Source: Cladocopium goreaui
Taxonomy: Eukaryota > Sar > Dinophyceae > Suessiales > Symbiodiniaceae
NCBI GenBank assembly: GCA_947184155.2
Contig: CAMXCT020001006.1
Coordinates: 124,158-188,157 of the forward strand
Length of the DNA: 64,000 nucleotides
Direction of reading: 5' to 3'
Below are positions 12,435 through 22,254 of the stretch, piece after piece. The position numbers and the translations under genes were made by a program. Position 1 is the stretch's first letter; every line of letters begins with the position of its first letter. A model generated the notes under the pieces. That model ran no database searches. It was not told the origin of the DNA and worked only from the letters and a program-made list of their open reading frames with translations.

Positions 12435-12750
12435 ACATCTTCTCATCTTCACATCTTCTCATCTTCACATACTCACATCTTCACATCTTCTCATCCTCAC
12501 ATCCTCACATCCTCACATCTTCACATCTTCCCATCCTCACATCCTCACATCCTCACATCTTCACATCCTCACATCTTCACATCTTCTCATCTTCAAATCT
12601 TCTCATCTTCACATCTTCTCACCTTCACATCTGCTCATCTTCACATCTGCTCATCTTCACATCTGTTCATCCTCATCATCTTCACATCCTCACATATTCA
12701 CATCCTCACATCTTCACATCTTCTCATCTTCACACCTTCACATTCTCTCT
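12435..12750 (+). repeat. CTTCACAT octamer microsatellite
   Basis: Runs of CTTCACAT, CCTCACAT and CTTCTCAT octamers, about 38 units, all on one strand. No gene is present. Confidence 0.85.
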
Positions 12751-12831
12751 TGCCCTCTTGCTCTCTTGCCCTCTTGCTCTCTCCTTCTTTTCTATTTCTC
12801 TCTTGAAGGCGCGGGGCAGTGCCAACAAGAC

Positions 12832-13200
12832 GGCACGAAACGCAACCCTTTCGCACGAAATGAGGTTCGATCGACAAAAACTGAAATAAAATTGCGATTT
12901 CATTTGTCCGGGCGCAACCCTTTCGCACGAAATGAGGTTCGTTCGCCAAAAACTGAAGTAAAATTGCGATTTCAAGTTGTCCGGCGCAACCCTTTCGCAC
13001 GAAATGAGGTTGGATCGCCAAAAACTGAAGTAAAATTGTGATTTCAAGGCGTCCCGCGCAACCTTTTCGCACGAAATGAGGTTCGATCGCCAAAAGCTGA
13101 GGTAAAATTGCGATTTCACTTGTCCGGGCGCAACCCTTTCGCACGAAATGAGGTTCGATCGCCAAACGCTGAGGTAAAATTGCGATTTGCAAGTTGTCCA
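12832..13200 (+). repeat. About 73-bp tandem repeat, five copies
   Basis: Each unit contains GCGCAACCCTTTCGCACGAA, TGAGGTTCGATCGCCAAAA and CTGAAGTAAAATTGCGATTT. Frames remain open through it because units are similar, not because of selection that I can see. Confidence 0.75.
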
Positions 13201-15195
13201 GCGAAGTGTGTAAAAGCTTCTGTGTGTAAAAGCTTCTGTGTGTAAAAGCCTCTGTGTGTCAAAGTCTCTGTGCGTAAAAGCGTCTGTGTGTCAAAGTCTC
13301 TGTGTGTAAAAGCTTCTGTGTGTAAAAGCGTCTGTGTGTCAAAGTCTCTGTGTGTAAAAGCGTCTGTGTGTCAAAGTTTCTGTGTAAAAGTGTCTGTGTG
13401 TAAAAGCATCTGTGTGTAAAAGGGTCTGCGTGTAAAAGTCTCTGTGTGTAAAAGCTTTCGTGTGTAAAAGCTTCTGTGTGTAGAAGTGTCTGTGTGTAAA
13501 AGCGTCTGTGTGTAAAAGTCTCTCTCTGTGTGTAAAAGTGTCTGTGTGTAAAAGCTTCTGTGTGTAAAAGTGTTTGTGTGTAAAAGCGTCTGTGTGTAAA
13601 AGCTTCTGTGTGTAAAATTCTCTGTGTGTAAAAGCGTTTGTGTGTAAAAGTCTCTGTGTGTACAAGCTTCTTTGTGTAAAAGCGTCTGTGTGTAAAAGTC
13701 TCTCTGTGTAAAAGTCTCCGTGTGTAAAAGTGTCTGTGTGTAAAAGCTTCTCTGTGTAAGCGTCTGTGTGTAAAAGCGTCTGTGTGTAAAAGCTCCTGTG
13801 TGTAAAAGCTTCTGTGTGTAAAAGCTTCTGTGTGTAAAAGTGTCTGTGTGCAAAAGCGTCTGTATGTAAAAGCGTCTCTGTGTAAAAGTCTCTGTGTGTA
13901 AAAGTCTCAGTGTGTAAAAGTGTCTGTGTGTAAAAGCTTCTGTGTGTAGAAGTGTCTGTGTGTAAAAGCGTCTGTGTGTAAAAGTCTCTCTCTGTGTGTA
14001 AAAGTGTCTGTGTGTAAAAGCTTCTGTGTGTAAAAGCTTCTGTGTGTACAAGCTTCTTGGTGTAAAAACTGCTGTGTGTAAACGCGTCTGTGTGTAAATG
14101 CATGTGTGTGTAAAAACGTCTGTGTGTACAAGCTTCTTTGTGTAAAAGCGTTTTTGTGTAAAAGTCTCTGTGTGTACAAGCTTCTTTGTGTAAAAGCGTC
14201 TGTGTGTAAAAGTCTCTCTGTGTAAAAGTCTCTGTGTGTAAAAGTGTCTGTGTGTAAAAGCTTCTGTGTGTAAGCGTCTGTGTGTAAAAGCGTCTGTGTG
14301 TAAAATTCTCTGTGTGTAAAAGCGTTTGTGTGTAAAAGTCTCTGTGTGTACAAGCTTCTTTGTGTAAAAGCGTCTGTGTGTAAAAGTCTCTCCGTGTAAA
14401 AGTCTCTGTGTGTAAAAGTCTCAGTGTGTAAAAGCTTCTTTGTGTAAAAGCGTCTGTGTGTCAAAGTCTCTGTGTGTAGAAGCGTCTGTGTGTCAAAGCG
14501 TTTGTGTGTAAAAGCGTCTGTGTGTAAAAGCGTCTGTGTGTAAAAGCGTCTGTGTGTAAAAGCGTCTGTGTGTAAAAGCGTCTGTGTGTAAAAGCGTCTG
14601 TGTGTAGAAGCGTCTGTGTGTAAAAGCGTCTGTGTGTAAAAGCGTCTGTGTGTAAAAGCGTCTGTGTGTAAAAGCTTCTGTGTGTAAAAGCGTCTGTGTG
14701 TAAAAGCGTCTGCGTGTAAAAGTCTCTGTGTGTAAAAGCGTCTGTGTGTAAAAGCTTCCGTGTGTAAAAGTGTCTGTATGTAAAAGCGTCTGTGTGTAAA
14801 AGTCTCTCTGTGTAAAAGAAGCTGGGTGTGAAAGCCTTTGTGTGTGAAAGTGCGTGTGTGTCTGAAAGCATCTGTGTGTAAAAGCATCTGTGTGTAAAAG
14901 CATCTGTGTGTAAAAGTCTCTATGTGTAAAAAGGTCTGCGTGTAAAAGCTTCTCTATGCTTCTTGCTGTGTGTAAAAGCTTCTTTGTTTAAAAGGGCCTG
15001 TGTGTAAAAGCTTCTGTGTGTAAAAGCTTCTGTGTGTACAAGCTTCTTGGTGTAAAAACTGCTGTGTGTAAACGCGTCTGTGTGTAAATGCATGTGTGTG
15101 TAAAAACGTCTGTGTGTACAAGCTTCTTTGTGTAAAAGCGTCTGTGTGTAAAAGTCTCTGTGTGCAAAAACGTCTGTCTGTGAAAAGTTCTGCGT
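13200..15195 (+). repeat. 16-bp minisatellite TGTGTGTAAAAGCGTC
   Basis: About 120 tandem copies of a 16-bp unit, with common variants in the last four bases (CTTC, CGTC, TCTC, TGTC). The unit is not a multiple of three, so minus-strand frames stay open for up to 326 codons with a 16-residue period; this argues against a real protein. A higher-order duplication is visible: about 14010-14150 is nearly identical to about 15000-15140, including the rare variants TTGGTGTAAAAACTGC and AAATGCATGTGTGTG. Confidence 0.9.
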
Positions 15196-15486
15196 GTGCA
15201 GAAACTCTACGAAAGATACGATGCAAACTATTGTCTTGTGTTTGTGATATATTGTCTTGATACTACTCTTCTCGTCTGCCTATTATACATCTTTAATATA
15301 TTGTCTTCTAATATACTAACAACAGAAGACTCTGCTCCTCTACGCTCTCGGGCCATCCGTCGTCTAGTTCTTTTTCCAAGTTGTGCATATTCTTTTTTCA
15401 TATGCGTATGCCTTCACATTTGCAATTTGTATTTCGTCCACGTGGCAGATCCTTTTCCCGCTATTGTGTTTTGTTACGCTTGGCAG

Positions 15487-15569
15487 GAAATTCTTGGAGA
15501 AGATTTTTAATCGCCTGGACAAAAGCGGAAATGGTGAACTCACATTGCAAGATCTGATGGATGGAGCCC
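15487..15569 (+). CDS. EF-hand protein exon 1 (partial gene)
   Basis: The acceptor TTGGCAG is followed by G, then the frame reads KFLEKIFNRLD and a full EF-hand loop D-K-S-G-N-G-E-L-T-L-Q-D (positions 1, 3, 5, 7 and 12 are D, S, N, E and D), ending D-G-A. The exon ends before GCAGGG, giving a GC donor. Joining to the exon at 15828 restores the phase and yields an Arg-Arg-Asp-Pro-Glu linkage. EF-hands of this form follow the transmembrane region in dinoflagellate voltage-gated cation channels as I know them, but no channel exon is visible here. I see no upstream exon. It may be a gene fragment. Confidence 0.55.
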
Positions 15570-15827
15570 GCAGGGAGACTCGAGGACATAGTGCAGCGCT
15601 GTGCAACATCCTGGTGTATAATCTTAGTGATTTTAGTCAGTAGAACATAGACAAACCATGCTGCCACTCTGGTGAAGTACTTAGAAAATTTGGCACAATT
15701 TTGTCTGTAGTTTTTGGCGCGACAATGTAGTTCCGCTGGGAGAAATATTTGTGTATAGGTCTTATCCATGTCTTATCCATTCACTCTGGGCTTAAGGTGC
15801 AGCAAGGCTGCAGGGCTCGTGATTCAG

Positions 15828-15877
15828 GTCGGGATCCTGAGTTTCAAAGCCGGCTCAGAGTCATGGACATCGATGAG
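15828..15877 (+). CDS. EF-hand protein exon 2
   Basis: After the acceptor GATTCAG the frame reads R-D-P-E-F-Q-S-R-L-R-V-M-D-I-D-E, the helix linking two EF-hands. The exon stops at GATGAG before GCCGTGG, again a GC donor. The upstream intron is 258 bp and the downstream one 294 bp. Confidence rests on phase continuity across both junctions and on the two flanking EF-hand loops. Confidence 0.55.
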
Positions 15878-15917
15878 GCCGTGGCATGGGACGTAGGTTC
15901 GGCTTACTGTCAAACAC

Positions 15918-16000
15918 GCCGAAAACTCATTCATCCACTTGCAGCAAGTGGCAGTGCCGGCTTGACTTGCCTAATCCATTTACTCCACAGAGTTTTCGGC
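15918..16000. repeat. Inverted-repeat insertion inside an intron
   Basis: GCCGAAAACTC at 15918-15928 and its perfect complement GAGTTTTCGGC at 15990-16000 bound 83 bp. A smaller palindrome CACTTGCAGCAAGTG lies inside. It occupies the second intron of the EF-hand fragment. Possibly a small foldback or introner-type element. Confidence 0.4.
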
Positions 16001-16171
16001 TTCTGGATTTTATGAGGGGTTAGGGTGGAGGAGCGGTGTCCGTCGTAAGTCTGTCAGCTTTGCCCTTGATAGTCCTTAGCATCACTGCCGAAAAAGTTTC
16101 TTGAAGACGCAAAAGTGCCGGCAACATTGGTTACAACAAGTTTGAATTCCTTGAAGCCGTGCAGCTTGCAG

Positions 16172-16258
16172 GTGGACCTGCAGCAGCTGTTTGAAATGAT
16201 CGATGTGGACGCAAGCGGCGCGATTGAAGCTCAAGAGTTCATAGCTCCGCTAAGTCGA
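16172..16258 (+). CDS. EF-hand protein exon 3 (3' limit uncertain)
   Basis: Following CTTGCAG, the frame reads V-D-L-Q-Q-L-F-E-M-I and the canonical calcium loop D-V-D-A-S-G-A-I-E-A-Q-E, then FIAPLSR. In similar proteins the helix would continue with a Trp-containing segment; here the frame runs on into unrelated residues after SR, so the exon probably ends near 16256-16258. A GA donor (GATCCC) is possible. No downstream exon is recognisable before the repeats begin at 16430, so the gene is either truncated or has a very long intron. Confidence 0.5.
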
Positions 16259-16429
16259 TCCCTAGCTGCATGCTTCGTCCGCTTTCACGTTTTCCCCCTG
16301 TGTTTACTTAAGAAGATGGCGGCATCTTTTGATAAATCTACATGTACTTATATTGCACCACATTGGGCAAATGTACATGCGTAATCATGCACGCAGGTGC
16401 ATGCATGCATACATACAGAGATACAGAGA

Positions 16430-16712
16430 TACAAATACACACTTACACTTACACTTACGCTTACACTTACACTCATACTTACACACACACTTACACACAC
16501 TTACACACACTTACACACACTTACACACACTTACACACACTTACACACACTTACACACACTTACACACACTTACACACACACTTACACACACACACACAC
16601 TTACACACACACACACTTACACACACACACACGCACACACTTACACACACACACACTTACACACACACACACTTACACACACACACACACACTTACACAC
16701 ACACACACACTT
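16430..16712 (+). repeat. (ACTTACACAC)n microsatellite
   Basis: Tandem ACTTACACAC and ACAC runs leading directly into CTTGCTCAG, the start of the dispersed retroposon-like repeat. Confidence 0.9.
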
Positions 16713-17155
16713 GCTCAGAACTGTCATTGCGAATTTTATTGTGGAATGCATCTTACGTGCAAAGACAATCCCTTTAAACCTGACAGGAGTAGGTCACTGA
16801 TGGGACCCGAAAAACAGTAAAAGTTGCCATCGCCATAGCCAGTGCTAAATAGAGTGATTTGGAAGCTGACCCTTCCCTTCAATTTTCAATAAAGAGATTT
16901 GCAGATTGCGACAACAGTGCAGTAAAAACAGGAAAACAATGCAAATGATCGACACGCCGGTTCTTGGCTTAGCCGATTGCCATTGACGAGAAATGAGAAA
17001 TCAGAAATTGGCGCAGGTACGCAGATTGGTGTCCCAATCTGTATCACCAGATCAAATGGGTGCCTTCGTTGGTAGCGGTCCCAAGTGATCTGCCGCTACC
17101 CCCTGCGAAAAGTATTTAGAAGTTTTACATCTCTTCAGACGGTTCACACACACAC
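16711..17155 (+). repeat. Retroposon-like repeat with pseudoknot core E1
   Basis: Starts CTTGCTCAGAACTG after an AC tract and contains GTGGAATGCATC, an upstream GGCTTAGCC hairpin near 16960 and the structured core at 17013-17106. In the core CGCAGG/CCTGCG closes the fold; AGATTGG/CCAATCT is a hairpin with loop TGTC; CAGATCA pairs with TGATCTG; GGTAGCGG after TTCGTT pairs with CCGCTACC, making a pseudoknot. The core is followed by AGACGGTTCACACACAC, an (AC)n tail. No protein is conserved between copies. Confidence 0.65.
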
Positions 17156-17159
17156 ACAC

Positions 17160-17512
17160 ATTTTTGGAAACATCCCGAATGGAGAGGATGATATGAGTTG
17201 AAATCATGTTACGTAGTGATTAGTGGCGGCATGGGTGGCTTTGGGCTTAGCCACCTCGCCATGTCTGATCAAGTGAGCCTAGCGAAGAGTTGCATTCGGA
17301 ACGGACAAAACCTGAAGCAGATCGAAGCAGCCTCATTAAAGTAACCGGCAATAGCAACTGTCTTGCAGGTACGCATTGTATATCACCAGGGAAGCCAGAG
17401 CGTCTGCGTTTGCGGTAGGCTCTGGCCCCTGCTACTAGGGTTTCCCACACATGCACGCATACAGACATACATACACAAACATACGGATGTACAATCGCAC
17501 ATACACACACAC
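17160..17512 (+). repeat. Retroposon-like repeat, divergent copy with reduced core
   Basis: Begins after the previous AC tail. It carries a GGTGGC/GCCACC hairpin around TTTGGGCTTA (17232-17260) flanked by CATGG/CCATG, and a shortened core at 17365-17432 running from GCAGGTACGC to CCCCTGC. The first hairpin is lost; GCCAGAGC/GCTCTGGC remains as a stem. An AC- and ACAT-rich tail follows to 17512. Confidence 0.55.
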
Positions 17513-17944
17513 ACTTGCTCAGAAACATCTTATCGAATTACTGATGTGGAATGCATCACACGTGCACAAACACTTCATTTAAACCTGACAGGAGAAAGTG
17601 GATGACTAGGCGTGAGAAACAGTGAAGAAGGATTCTTTCTACGTCCTTGCTAGAAGCAACTGTTCCATCTGACGAAGTCAGCAGTAAATCAGATTGCGAA
17701 AACCGTACAGGCAAAAATCAAATTTGGTTTGAAAGCCGGTTTGAAATTCAACTTGCCGGTTCTAGGCTTGGCCGGTTGCCATGGACGAAAATGAAAAAGA
17801 TTGAGCAGGTACGTGGATTGAGCGTCCCCAATCCATATCACTGTGCAACAGATGCGTCTTCGTTGGATGGAGACATCTGAAGCACACTCCATCCCCCTGC
17901 TAAGAAAGAAGTTTTACATCTTTACAGATGGTTCACACACACAC
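17511..17944 (+). repeat. Retroposon-like repeat, copy E2
   Basis: Starts CTTGCTCAGAAACATC, about 65-70% similar to the 16711 copy. The core 17805-17900 has AGCAGG/CCTGCT closing, GGATTG/CAATCC hairpin, TGTGC-CAGATG pairing with CATCTG-GCACA, and GGATGGA/TCCATCC, the last two forming a pseudoknot. It ends CAGATGGTTCACACACACAC. The 77-codon open frame across it is not shared with other copies. An almost identical copy lies 1360 bp downstream. Confidence 0.65.
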
Positions 17945-18870
17945 ACCCTCCCGCAGGAGGGTGAGAAATTAAGGTCCCGACCATGAGATGGAAATGAAGA
18001 AGAAAGGAAATGAAAATGAGGTGAAGATGACAATGAGATGAAAGTTACTTAACCAGGACGCAAAGAGGGGAACGCAAAAGAAGAGGGAAGGAGAAAACAC
18101 CAACACATGAAACCTAGCCCAAAACGGGCAACCCTGGAAAGGCAAGGGAAAAGAAAAGCGGAGGCCGACGGAAAATGGAACAAGACCAGCGGAGGAGGGG
18201 GAAGACAGAAGCGCCTGAACCAACCTGACACGGCGCAAACCAACAACAACCTCAGCACGCAACGGGCCAAACCTACCTGGAGGGAGGAGAACGCAAGAAC
18301 ACATGAAACAGGAAGAAAAAGGGACCCATGGGGAACTAGTTAATGACATGATGCATCCACAACGCATGCAGTATTCGTGATAAGGCTCAAAGGCCCTCGG
18401 CATTCAAGTCACAACCCTCTGGACAGCTTACGTGTTCAACCCCTGAATTAGGTGCACAATTGAACCTCACCAACGACCAAAAAGAAAGAAGCACCATACC
18501 TGCAAGGATGTCCTGTTGCCTGATCATGAAAGAAAAGGTGAAGCCAGGCACAGCGGCACGTTGTTCAACACATCGACGTCGACAGGTGAGACCTGGAAAA
18601 AAGGCCGACTGTTTCACATTACTTACACGAATTATTAATTCAAAAGTGTAAATTCAGACAAAAGAAAGGTGAGGCCAGGCACAGCGGCGAGCAGTTCAAC
18701 GCATCGACATCGACAAGTGAGACCAGGAAAAAAGGCCAGCAGTTCACATTACTTAGACGAATTACTAATTCAAAAGTGTAAATTCAGACATCGGTTTACT
18801 GTCCATTTTTAGCCTAGAAAGGCTTTCCCCAAAGGGTTCCTGCCAACTTGACGTATGCAGCAGGAGAGAC
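17945..18870 (+). other. Insert between two identical repeat copies
   Basis: Begins with a palindrome CCCTCCCGCAGGAGGG, continues purine-rich, and contains a tandem pair of about 131 bp (about 18529-18660 and 18661-18790; both include AGCCAGGCACAGCGGC-like and ATTCAAAAGTGTAAATTCAG). I recognise no gene. It interrupts, or was duplicated together with, the flanking retroposon copies. Confidence 0.5.
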
Positions 18871-19304
18871 ACACTTGCTCAGAAACATCTTATCGAATTA
18901 CTGATGTGGAATGCATCACACGTGCACAAACACTTCATTTAAACCTGACAGGAGAAAGTGGATGACTAGGCGTGAGAAACAGTGAAGAAGGATTCTTTCT
19001 ACGTCCTTGCTAGAAGCAACTGTTCCATCTGACGAAGTCAGCAGTAAATCAGATTGCGAAAACCGTACAGGCAAAAATCAAATTTGGTTTGAAAGCCGGT
19101 TTGAAATTCAACTTGCCGGTTCTAGGCTTGGCCGGTTGCCATGGACGAAAATGAAAAAGATTGAGCAGGTACGTGGATTGAGCGTCCCCAATCCATATCA
19201 CTGTGCAACAGATGCGTCTTCGTTGGATGGAGACATCTGAAGCACACTCCATCCCCCTGCTAAGAAAGAAGTTTGACATCTTTACAGATGGTTCACACAC
19301 ACAC
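18871..19304 (+). repeat. Retroposon-like repeat, copy E2' (duplicate of E2)
   Basis: Near-identical to 17511-17944 at a constant offset of 1360 bp (one difference noted, GTTTTACATC to GTTTGACATC). The core is at 19165-19260 and the tail (AC)n ends at 19308. The identity implies a recent duplication, in contrast to the divergence of the other copies. Confidence 0.7.
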
Positions 19305-19640
19305 ACACTTTTGAAAGACCGCATGTCGTCGATGGTTAGATTGATAACTCAAGTGAGTTGTGGGAAATTTCCCATTAAGGCCTTATATTGCCGTAATCGA
19401 CATGGGTGGTTTTTGGCTTGGCCACCTTGCTATAAGATGGACAAATAACCTGGTTCCTCTAAAGTTGAAAAATGGGGATTCTGCACTTCGGAACAGGTAC
19501 GCGGATTCTGCGTCCAGAATCCGTTTCAGTGACTTGTAACAGCCTTTTTGTTGGACTGCCACTGTTACAAGTCAGGGAGCCCCCCTGTTTCAAACATTAA
19601 CTGAGAAAACCGCGCAAACGAACAGCCCCTAGGAACAGGG
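19305..19640 (+). repeat. Retroposon-like repeat with core E19.5
   Basis: Carries the GGTGG/CCACC hairpin around TTTTTGGCTTGG at 19406-19428. The core 19493-19587 starts ACAGGTAC and ends CCCCCCTGT: the closing stem has changed to AACAGG/CCTGTT, a paired change relative to GCAGG/CCTGC. The first hairpin is GGATTCT/AGAATCC around GCGTCC. TGACTTGTAACAG pairs with CTGTTACAAGTCA (13 bp). The second pseudoknot stem is not convincing here. The tail is GGTTTGATTCACATACACAC. Confidence 0.6.
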
Positions 19641-20480
19641 TTTGATTCACATACACACACATGCAAAAATAAGCGTGTGCATGCGTGCAGCCAGATACAC
19701 GCAGACATGCAAATATGCAAGCGCGCTGCACGGAAACCTTTTCACATACATTCCTGCAGATTTACATGGACGCGTGCATGCACACATACATGCCTACACT
19801 GACGTGCAGGCAACCGCACGCACAGAGAGAAGCACAAACATACACAAACACATGCAGCAAATGAACATACACACTTGATCACATAGCACATACACATGCA
19901 CGTACGCAAACACACATGCATACACATACGCATGCATGCACACACCATGCAAGCATACGCGCATACATACATACATACATGCATGCATACATACATACGC
20001 ACACACATACATACACACATACATACACACATACATACATCCATCCATCCATCCCTGCCTGCATGCATGCATGCATGCATACGTTCTTCTGTCTTGGATA
20101 CACGCAAACATGCTTGCACGCATGCGTACAGAAATGCAAACTTGCATGCCCGCATACATACCGGTCCAGGCAGGCAGGCAGATGGACAGACATACATAGA
20201 TACATGCCTACATGCATGCATGCATGCATGCAGTCATTTGTCTTAGATACATGCAAACATGCCTGCATGCATGCGTGCAAAAATTCAAACGTAGATGCCG
20301 CATACATACCGGTTCAGACAGGAAGCCAGACAGGCAGACACACAGACTGGCAGGCAGGCAGGCAGACAGACAGACATAGGTACATACATACATACATACA
20401 TACATACATACATACATACATACATACATACAGACATACATACATATACATATGTATATACAAACGTCCAGACATACAAA
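19640..20480 (+). repeat. ACAT/GCATGCAT microsatellite
   Basis: Degenerate ACATAC, GCATGCAT and CAGGCAGG runs grow out of the AC tail of the preceding retroposon-like copy. His/Thr- and Cys/Val-rich frames on both strands are artefacts. Confidence 0.85.
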
Positions 20481-20979
20481 CGTTAGTGAAAACCTTTCTA
20501 CATCAATACGTACAGGCAGGCAAAGACCAGTACATATATACGTACACGCGTGCTTGCATGCGTGGTTTTACATAGACACTCTCGTTCTTCAGCCCACTGC
20601 TCGTTCTACATCATTCTGCTACTGTGAATTTAGAAAGGATTTGTGTTTGGCCATAAAGCTGGGTGATTCCTTCAGATGAGAGATAGATGAAACGGGGTGA
20701 AGCAAACGGTAGTGGAAAGACTAAAAGCGCCCGCCTGCAGATGAAGGGCCAATTTTACAGAACAAGTGGGGATGTAAGGATGGGTGCGCGAGTCCAAGAC
20801 GGCTCCAAGTTGCTCGGCGTCGATGTTGCGCCGGGCAGATTTGCTCTCGAGTTTGCCCGCCTCATTTTCCTTCTATCGCTTCGTCTCTGAATTTTTGGTG
20901 CCTGAGTTGGTATCCATGCATGTGACCTATTTACAGGTGCAATGAAACGCTTTGCTCTGCAGTTGTTGAGAGGCGGCCA

Positions 20980-21400
20980 CGTTGAACCCAAGGATTTATC
21001 AAATACAACATGTTGCAAGCGTTAGACGCACAGGAGGACAGGGTACTGAACTTGCTAGTCAGTTTCTGCAACAAGCCATGCTGTCCTTTGATGTATTGCG
21101 CCGTTGGCGTGTATTTCGCGTTCAATCCATTGCAGATGGGTTTTGCGATGGTTTTGCATGGCATTGGCCGCCTTTGGGTCTTGTAATGTTCCTTTTTAGC
21201 TTAAGAGTTGAGGCATGTGCCGAGTTCGGGTGCAGGAAATAATACGGATACTTTCTCAACTGGCTCTACGTCTTGATGTTGTATGCGATGGCTTGGGCGT
21301 TGGCGCTAGATTATCGTCTGAAGTCGCGGGCGAGAATCAGCGCACACGCAGTCGGTCAGACAGTGAGACCCAGGCCTTCGACAGTGTGCACATGACATGA
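20980..21400 (+). other. Exon-like region, not identified
   Basis: A 58-codon frame from ATG near 21010 reads MLQALDAQEDRVLNLL and continues with hydrophobic residues to 21185. After the sequence TCGGGTGCAG at 21237, two overlapping frames stay open to about 21400, one hydrophobic (GYFLNWLYVLMLYAM), one ending in an Arg/Ser-rich tail. At most one is real. No family is recognised; possibly terminal exons of a membrane protein. Confidence 0.25.
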
Positions 21401-21884
21401 GTGCCCGGAGACAGGCATTGAATATGGAAATCCATGAAATTCCCGCCTGACTACTGCTATGTTTTCTTATCCCTTTACTATCCCTTAATTAATCAAGGCA
21501 TAGCCCAACACTGCCCACATTGAAATCCATGCGCGCCAAGATTCCGCAATTAGATTCACAAAGCGGGTTCTTTCAGCAAGGGAAATCGGATGGCTTGTGA
21601 TTTCATTTGTCTTGACACCGTGCGGCGTGGCACCCCACCTCGCCCCATCACATGTGAACTGTAGCTGCGTATCCGATTGGAAGATTCGAAAAAGGATACC
21701 AGTAGTACCCGCACGAGGCGGGGCGGAAGTTGCCTTAGGGATATATTGTAAGACCATTTTCATCTATAGAATTTGCATGCGCCGCGCGCCAGCGAGGCCC
21801 GTGCGTGCGTGCTTTGTGCGAAGCTGTTGCACAGATTTTGTCCAAGAACATGACCTGCACACGACCCCGGCGCAATGCAACGCC

Positions 21885-22085
21885 AAGCAAACACTTTCCT
21901 CACACTTCACACTGCATTCTTCACACTTCACACTTGCACTTCACACTCCACACTTCCTCTCATCTCAGATCATGTGAGCTCTTCTCACCTCATCTCAGCT
22001 CTTCTCATCTCATTCCATCTCCTCTCACATGTCATCTAAGAAAGTTTTTCTCAACTGTTTTCATCTCATCCGAGCACTGATCAAC
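21885..22085 (+). repeat. CACTTCACA / CTCATCTC low-complexity tract
   Basis: Short tandem CACTTCACACT and CTCATCTCAG motifs, with no gene. Confidence 0.6.
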
Positions 22086-22254
22086 CTTTCTCATCTCCTC
22101 GAAGTTGTTCTCAACTCATTTCAGCTGTTCTGCACGCCATAAAGCTCTTACTGTCAGAGAGAAGTCTCTTGCACAAAAAAACCATTGGGCGCAGAAAGTT
22201 TTTGCCTACAGCGGCTTGAGACACAGATGCGTTTACACAGAAAAGACTTTCCGA

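Noticed and set aside
13339-14903. Minus-strand open frames up to 326 codons
   Set aside because: They follow the 16-bp repeat, have a 16-residue period and exist in several frames at once.
17013-17106. Twister, hammerhead or HDV-like ribozyme
   Set aside because: GGTCCCAAG at 17077 recalls a twister loop but is not conserved in other copies; no CUGANGA/GAAA core and no nested double pseudoknot were found.
17647-17880. 77-codon frame, repeated at 19007
   Set aside because: Identical only because the DNA is duplicated; the frame is not kept in the divergent copies at 3.8 and 16.7 kb.
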